Shown: positions 39,144-43,092 of the stretch, in pieces
Layout of the letters: each line of letters begins with the position of its first letter
Position numbering within the stretch: the first letter of the stretch is position 1
From: an uncultured Roseburia sp.
GTDB taxonomy: Bacteria; Bacillota; Clostridia; Lachnospirales; Lachnospiraceae
Length of the DNA: 43,092 bases
Reading direction: 5' to 3'
NCBI GenBank assembly: GCA_934317215.1
Contig: CAKREH010000030.1
Location: 1 to 43,092 of the forward strand
The notes under the pieces: generated by a model
What the model was told of the DNA's origin: nothing
Database searches by the model: none
The model's input: the letters and a program-made list of their open reading frames with translations, nothing else
Made by a program: the position numbers and the translations under genes

Positions 39144-41524
39144 TGTCAGACCAGCAGCAATCATCAACACAGGCTTTTCCATCATCGGATCAGCAGCAAT
39201 CATCAACACAGGCCTTCGTAAAGAAAACCGCTGCCCAGCGCGAACTCTACGAAAGTGGAAATGAGCTTGCCGCCTACGCCGCAAAGCAGATCAATTATCA
39301 TATCATGGGCTATTATCCGATTACGCCCTCCACACAGATTGCAGAAAATCTCGATCTCTCGGGTGCAAGAGGTGAGCACAACATCCGGCTGATCGCCGCC
39401 GAGGGAGAACACAGTGCCGCCGGTATCTGTTACGGTGCTTCGGCGGGCGGCGGGCGCGTATTTAATGCCACCAGCGCCAACGGTCTGCTCTATGCCTTAG
39501 AGCAGTTTCCGGTGCAGTCCGGCACACGCATGCCGATGGTCATGAATGTCGCCTGCCGTACCGTCTCCGGTCCTCTGTGCATCAAAGGCGATCACAGCGA
39601 TATTATGTATCTTTTAAATACCGGCTGGATCATTCTGTTTGCGGATGACCCGCAGATGGTCTACGATTTCAACCTGATCGCCTTGAAACTTGCCGAAAAA
39701 GTGAACCTCCCGGTCGTGGTTGCCTTTGACGGTTTCTTTACCAGCCATCAGAAACAGAAATGCATGGTTTTTTCTGAGGATGAGACCGTACAGCACTTTA
39801 TCGGAAAAAAACTCTCCTGTGACGATCCCGGAATCTCCGCTTTTGCCGGAAATGACTCCACCGGAGAAAATCATTTTTACAGTGTACTCGACCTGAATCA
39901 CCCGATTTCTGTCGGCTCCTATATGAATGAACCGGACATTATCAACAACAAATACCAGCTTTCTCTCGCCATGAAAGAAGCACAAAAAAAACTTCCCATG
40001 CTGTTTGATGAGTTCGCCTCCCTCTCCGGAAGAATGCACACTTTTTGCCGCGGCTATCTTTATAAAGATGCGGATATTATCCTTTTCCTGCTCGGTTCCT
40101 CTTTTCACACAGCCACAGTTGCAGCAGATATGCTGCGCAAAGAGGGCATCCGCGCTGGTGTCGTCACACTAAATGTGCTTCGTCCATTTCCATCTGATGA
40201 ATTACGCCATCTCTGTATGCATGCAAAGACGATCGTTGCCGCAGACCGCCAGGACAGCTACGGCGCCGGCGGCGGAAATATGTCCTTAGAACTGCGCGCC
40301 GCCCTGCAGGATATCACGGATTCCACACACACGATCCGGGTACTGACACGCATTTACGGACTCGGCGGGAAGGATTTTTTTGTGGAGGATGCTGCTGCAC
40401 TGTTTCGTGAGGGACTTTCGCCTGATGCCAGAGTTTTTGATTACTATGGAATCACACCGGGTACGACAGAAAATTGCCCACAGCCACAGTATTATGCACC
40501 CCTCACCAAAGATCGCCAGTCCCCCGGTGTCACAACCTGCACTTTCGATCCTGCAACCGGAAAAATGCTTGTAAAAGGTGGATTGATCAAAGACGCCACC
40601 GCTATGCCAAAGCGGATCGCTCCGGGAATCGGAACCTGCCCCGGCTGCGGCATACCGGTCAACTTAAATCTCCTGTTAAAAGGGATCGAAGGCAATGTGG
40701 TCTTTCTGTTCCAGACCGGCTGCGGCATGGTGACAACCACTGCCTACCCAAAAACGGCATTCCGCATCCCATATATCCACAACCTGTTTCAAAATGGAGC
40801 TGCTACTTTAAGCGGTCTGGTGGAAGTATTTGAGGAACGGCAAAAACGCGGGGAATATCCCAAAGGCGAAATCACATTTATCATGGCAAGTGGTGATGGC
40901 GGCATGGATATCGGCATGGGTTCGGCACTCGGAACGGCACTGCGCGGACATCATCTGCTCTTGTTTGAATATGACAACGGCGGATATATGAACACCGGCT
41001 ACCAGCTTTCCTACTCTACCCCGATGGGTGCGAAAAGCTCCACCTCCCACCTCGGAAAAACACAGTACGGAAAAACCTTTTTCCACAAAGACATGCCCCA
41101 GATCATGGCCGCGACACACCTCCCCTATGTGGCAACCGTCGCCGAATCGAACCCGAATGATTTTATCAAAAAGGCTGCAAAAGCAGCTGCCTATGCAAGG
41201 GAATTCGGCACTGCCTATGTAAAAGCGCTCTCTGCCTGCCCGCTCAACTGGAATGACCGTCCGGACACCGAACGGAAAGTCATTGCTGCCGCCGTAGACT
41301 GCTGTTATTTTCCGCTCTATGAAATCGAACGCGGCATCACATCACTGAGCTATGATCCAAAAAAATCGCATAAAAAAATCCCCGTCACGGAATGGTTTTC
41401 CATGATGGGGCGCACGAAACATCTTGCCACCGAAGAATATAAAGCGGTTGCAGACCAGATTCAGGCGGAAGTCGACAGACGCTATGAACGTCTGGCAGCA
41501 TGTGCCGAGCATCCGCTATTATAA
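39143..41524 (+). CDS. 2-oxoacid:acceptor oxidoreductase, fused alpha and beta subunits
   Basis: 793 aa. The alpha part (residues 27-460) has INYHIMGYYPITPSTQIAE, ATSANGLLYALEQFPVQSG and a swivel domain with GSSFHTATVAADML and ADRQDSYGAGGGNMSLELRA. The beta part (480-793) holds the TPP site: GTCPGCGIPVNLN, QTGCGMV, then GDGGMDIGMG with DNGGYMNTG. It catalyses CoA-dependent decarboxylation of a 2-oxoacid to acyl-CoA with ferredoxin reduction. 2-oxoglutarate, branched 2-oxoacids and pyruvate are all possible; the specificity cannot be read. The N-terminus carries a 13-residue tandem repeat (SDQQQSSTQAF twice). GGAGGT lies nine bases before the start. Confidence 0.9.
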   Translation: MSDQQQSSTQAFPSSDQQQSSTQAFVKKTAAQRELYESGNELAAYAAKQINYHIMGYYPITPSTQIAENLDLSGARGEHNIRLIAAEGEHSAAGICYGASAGGGRVFNATSANGLLYALEQFPVQSGTRMPMVMNVACRTVSGPLCIKGDHSDIMYLLNTGWIILFADDPQMVYDFNLIALKLAEKVNLPVVVAFDGFFTSHQKQKCMVFSEDETVQHFIGKKLSCDDPGISAFAGNDSTGENHFYSVLDLNHPISVGSYMNEPDIINNKYQLSLAMKEAQKKLPMLFDEFASLSGRMHTFCRGYLYKDADIILFLLGSSFHTATVAADMLRKEGIRAGVVTLNVLRPFPSDELRHLCMHAKTIVAADRQDSYGAGGGNMSLELRAALQDITDSTHTIRVLTRIYGLGGKDFFVEDAAALFREGLSPDARVFDYYGITPGTTENCPQPQYYAPLTKDRQSPGVTTCTFDPATGKMLVKGGLIKDATAMPKRIAPGIGTCPGCGIPVNLNLLLKGIEGNVVFLFQTGCGMVTTTAYPKTAFRIPYIHNLFQNGAATLSGLVEVFEERQKRGEYPKGEITFIMASGDGGMDIGMGSALGTALRGHHLLLFEYDNGGYMNTGYQLSYSTPMGAKSSTSHLGKTQYGKTFFHKDMPQIMAATHLPYVATVAESNPNDFIKKAAKAAAYAREFGTAYVKALSACPLNWNDRPDTERKVIAAAVDCCYFPLYEIERGITSLSYDPKKSHKKIPVTEWFSMMGRTKHLATEEYKAVADQIQAEVDRRYERLAACAEHPLL
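39149..39218 (+). repeat. Tandem 39-bp coding repeat
   Basis: Two copies of a 39-bp unit, nearly identical in DNA (core CAGCAGCAATCATCAACACA), encode SDQQQSSTQAF-PS and SDQQQSSTQAF-VK at the N-terminus of the oxidoreductase. It precedes the conserved domain, so it is probably a recent duplication in a flexible tail. Confidence 0.85.
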
Positions 41525-41743
41525 TTTTTGCGTCAACGATTTGACCACTGACACAATTCCTGCGATTACAAGCAGTATCAGTGCAATATAAACCAGTCCT
41601 GAAACAAATAACCCGATCAAAAACAACGGGAAGATAATGATCGTAAGTAAAACTTTTAAGATCCCCCAGGATGCCTTGAAAGCAAACAGGATCAATTTTC
41701 CAAATACGGCAAACATTAAAATAATAAACAGTGCTGTTAACAT
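41519..41743 (-). CDS. Small two-helix membrane protein
   Basis: 74 aa, almost wholly hydrophobic: helix 1 is residues 3-20, helices 2-3 span 26-66, and the end VVKSLTQKL is basic. The family is not recognised. AAGGAGAAAAGACT before the ATG is a strong ribosome binding site, which supports a real gene. Its 3' end overlaps the convergent oxidoreductase stop by six bases, leaving no room for a terminator between them. Confidence 0.7.
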   Translation of the reverse strand: MLTALFIILMFAVFGKLILFAFKASWGILKVLLTIIIFPLFLIGLFVSGLVYIALILLVIAGIVSVVKSLTQKL

Positions 41744-41827
41744 AGTCTTTTCTCCTTATCATGCAGATTTTTCATACAGTGATTAATTCTATGTTAACAG
41801 TTGTCTGTCTAATGTCAAGTACCTGCT

Positions 41828-43018
41828 TTAACCTCTGCGAAACCACTCTTTCATCACATCAAAGATCTGTACCAGTTCCTCTTTCTCTATAATATAAGGA
41901 ACCATGGAATACATGTACTTCAAGAACGGACGGCAGAATACGCCCCTCTCGTACGCAAACTGCTGGAATCCCTCAAGGACTGCTCCATCGAGCACCTCCA
42001 CACAGGTGCACCCACCCATAACACGCACTTCTTTGATCCTTGGATCCGTAAATCCGTCCATCTCACGGTGTGAGATTTCTTCGATGCGTTTGATCTTCCC
42101 CATATAATCTTCCCGCTCGAAAATTTCGATTCCTTTGAGTGCTACGGCACAGGCAAGCGCATTTCCCATAAATGTCGGTCCGTGCATCAGTGCGTGGCGG
42201 TCATCATCACTGTAAAATGCATCAAATACCTTATGGTTTGCCACTGTCACCGCATGACCGATATAGCCTCCGGTCAATGCCTTTCCAAGGACTAAGATAT
42301 CCGGCAGTACCAGATCTGCCACAAAACGGTTGCCGGTTCTTCCAAATCCCGTTGCAACCTCATCAAAGATCAAAAGTACATCATACGCATCACACAATTC
42401 GCGTGCACGTTTCAGGAAAGAAATATCATACATCCGCATTCCGCCTGCGCCCTGCAGCAGCGGTTCCACGATAAAACAGTTCAATTCATCATGATATTTT
42501 TCAAATGCCTTCTCCAGTGCCGGGATTTCGGTCGGGATATGGATCACACCCGTTTTTTCTTCAAATGCGAAATGATAATCTTCATCATCCCCTACTTCCA
42601 TCGCTTTAAACGTATCCCCGTGGTAAGCATGCTCTAATGCAAGCACAAGCGGACGTTTTCTGCCCTGATTTGTATTGTACTGTAATGCCATCTTTAAGGA
42701 GACTTCCACAGCAACACTTCCGGAATCCGAGAAAAAGCAGTAATCCAGATCTCCCGGTAAATACTCCTGTAATTTATCCGAAAGCTTCTGCACCGGCTCA
42801 TGTGTCAGTCCGCCAAGCATGACATGGCAGAAATGATCCGCCTGCTCTTTGATGGCAGCCGTCAGTTCCGGGTGTTTATAGCCATGGATCATGCACCACC
42901 AGGATGATACCGAATCGATCAGTTTCTGATCTTTCGTATAAAGATAAACACCCTCGGCATCTAAAATTTTATAAGGTTCCCGCATTGTTTTCATCTGTTC
43001 ATAAGGATACCAGATCAT
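41828..43018 (-). CDS. bioA: Adenosylmethionine-8-amino-7-oxononanoate aminotransferase
   Basis: 396 aa. PLP-dependent class III aminotransferase converting KAPA to DAPA in biotin synthesis. BioA signatures: MIWYPYEQM at the start, SWWCMIHGYKHPEL, SDSGSVAVEVSLKMALQY, HAYHGDTFKAM, LLIFDEVATGFGRTG, the PLP lysine in LVLGKALTGGYIG, and HGPTFMGNALACAVA. The start at 43018 has GAGGAG before it; 18 codons upstream in frame cover an operator-like palindrome and are rejected. Other bio genes are not in the window. Confidence 0.95.
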   Translation of the reverse strand: MIWYPYEQMKTMREPYKILDAEGVYLYTKDQKLIDSVSSWWCMIHGYKHPELTAAIKEQADHFCHVMLGGLTHEPVQKLSDKLQEYLPGDLDYCFFSDSGSVAVEVSLKMALQYNTNQGRKRPLVLALEHAYHGDTFKAMEVGDDEDYHFAFEEKTGVIHIPTEIPALEKAFEKYHDELNCFIVEPLLQGAGGMRMYDISFLKRARELCDAYDVLLIFDEVATGFGRTGNRFVADLVLPDILVLGKALTGGYIGHAVTVANHKVFDAFYSDDDRHALMHGPTFMGNALACAVALKGIEIFEREDYMGKIKRIEEISHREMDGFTDPRIKEVRVMGGCTCVEVLDGAVLEGFQQFAYERGVFCRPFLKYMYSMVPYIIEKEELVQIFDVMKEWFRRG

Positions 43019-43035
43019 ATTTTTACTCCTCGTAT

Positions 43036-43077
43036 AATAAGTGTATGACCAATAGAAATGATGGTTATGCACTTATT
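43036..43077 (-). promoter_or_regulatory. Operator-like inverted repeat upstream of bioA
   Basis: A 42-bp imperfect palindrome with 16-bp arms, AATAAGTGTATGACCA and TGGTTATGCACTTATT, around a 10-bp centre. It overlaps a TATTAT -10-like sequence 18 bp from the bioA start codon. The AACC...GGT spacing (12) is shorter than in the classical BirA operator, so the regulator is left open. Confidence 0.6.
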
Positions 43078-43092
43078 CTTTCTATAGATTTA

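Noticed and set aside
43036..43077. Firm assignment as a BirA operator
   Set aside because: AACC-N12-GGT does not fit the usual spacing of about 15-16, and no second copy is available in the window.
1..43092. tRNA, rRNA or prophage genes
   Set aside because: No cloverleaf with a CCA end, rRNA core sequence, integrase or phage structural motif was seen on either strand.

Overview
The window looks like a chromosome segment of a Lachnospiraceae bacterium (Clostridia; Roseburia, Agathobacter or a relative). The grounds are the gene families, the AGGAGG-type ribosome binding sites, a T-box-controlled metG, a glycerol locus with a DUF1667 protein, a Na/Pi cotransporter plus Pst system typical of gut clostridia, and several families of palindromic intergenic repeats. 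This is inference from content; there is no rRNA, tRNA, CRISPR, phage or intact IS in the window. Nearly all genes are on the minus strand. The exceptions are a secreted fibronectin-III-like protein (3.2-4.5 kb) and a 2-oxoacid:acceptor oxidoreductase operon (38.1-41.5 kb).

Layout: (1) 0-3 kb, metG with a T-box leader that carries three repeat insertions, one nested inside another. (2) 4.8-10.3 kb, a glycerol operon: glpP antiterminator, glpK, a GlpA-like dehydrogenase with a [2Fe-2S] C-terminus, a second FAD oxidoreductase and DUF1667. A terminator between glpK and the dehydrogenase could be the GlpP target. (3) 10.5-13.8 kb, small independent genes: DUF6054-like, SGNH hydrolase, PD-(D/E)XK nuclease-like and zinc-ribbon. 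(4) 14.0-16.0 kb, mntP and a Ca/Na antiporter behind a yybP-ykoY manganese riboswitch. (5) 16.0-20.6 kb, an SNF2 helicase, an HEXXH secreted protein and a small membrane protein.

(6) 20.6-35.3 kb is the centrepiece, about 14.6 kb of one-strand phosphate genes in three units: GDPD - lysophospholipase - UMF1/Atg22-like MFS - small (p)ppGpp synthetase - polyphosphate kinase; pstSCAB-phoU; and nptA-phoP-phoR. Upstream of each unit lies the same array: TTTACA/TTTACC hexamers at 11-bp steps, ending 9-10 bp before a -10-like hexamer. This matches a PhoP box, so the cluster is probably one Pho regulon. It would link phospholipid-phosphate scavenging, Pi uptake, alarmone synthesis and polyphosphate storage. 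The PstS protein has its two sequence halves in swapped order compared with classical PstS (circular permutation).

(7) 35.3-38 kb, a 700-bp repeat-rich gap followed by EamA and SLC13/ArsB-type transporters. (8) 38-41.5 kb, a two-gene 2-oxoacid oxidoreductase (gamma-delta, then fused alpha-beta). (9) 41.5-43 kb, a small membrane protein and bioA.

Starts were moved downstream of the longest ORF wherever a Shine-Dalgarno sequence or family alignment argued for it. Domain assignments rest on motifs read by eye, not on database searches.
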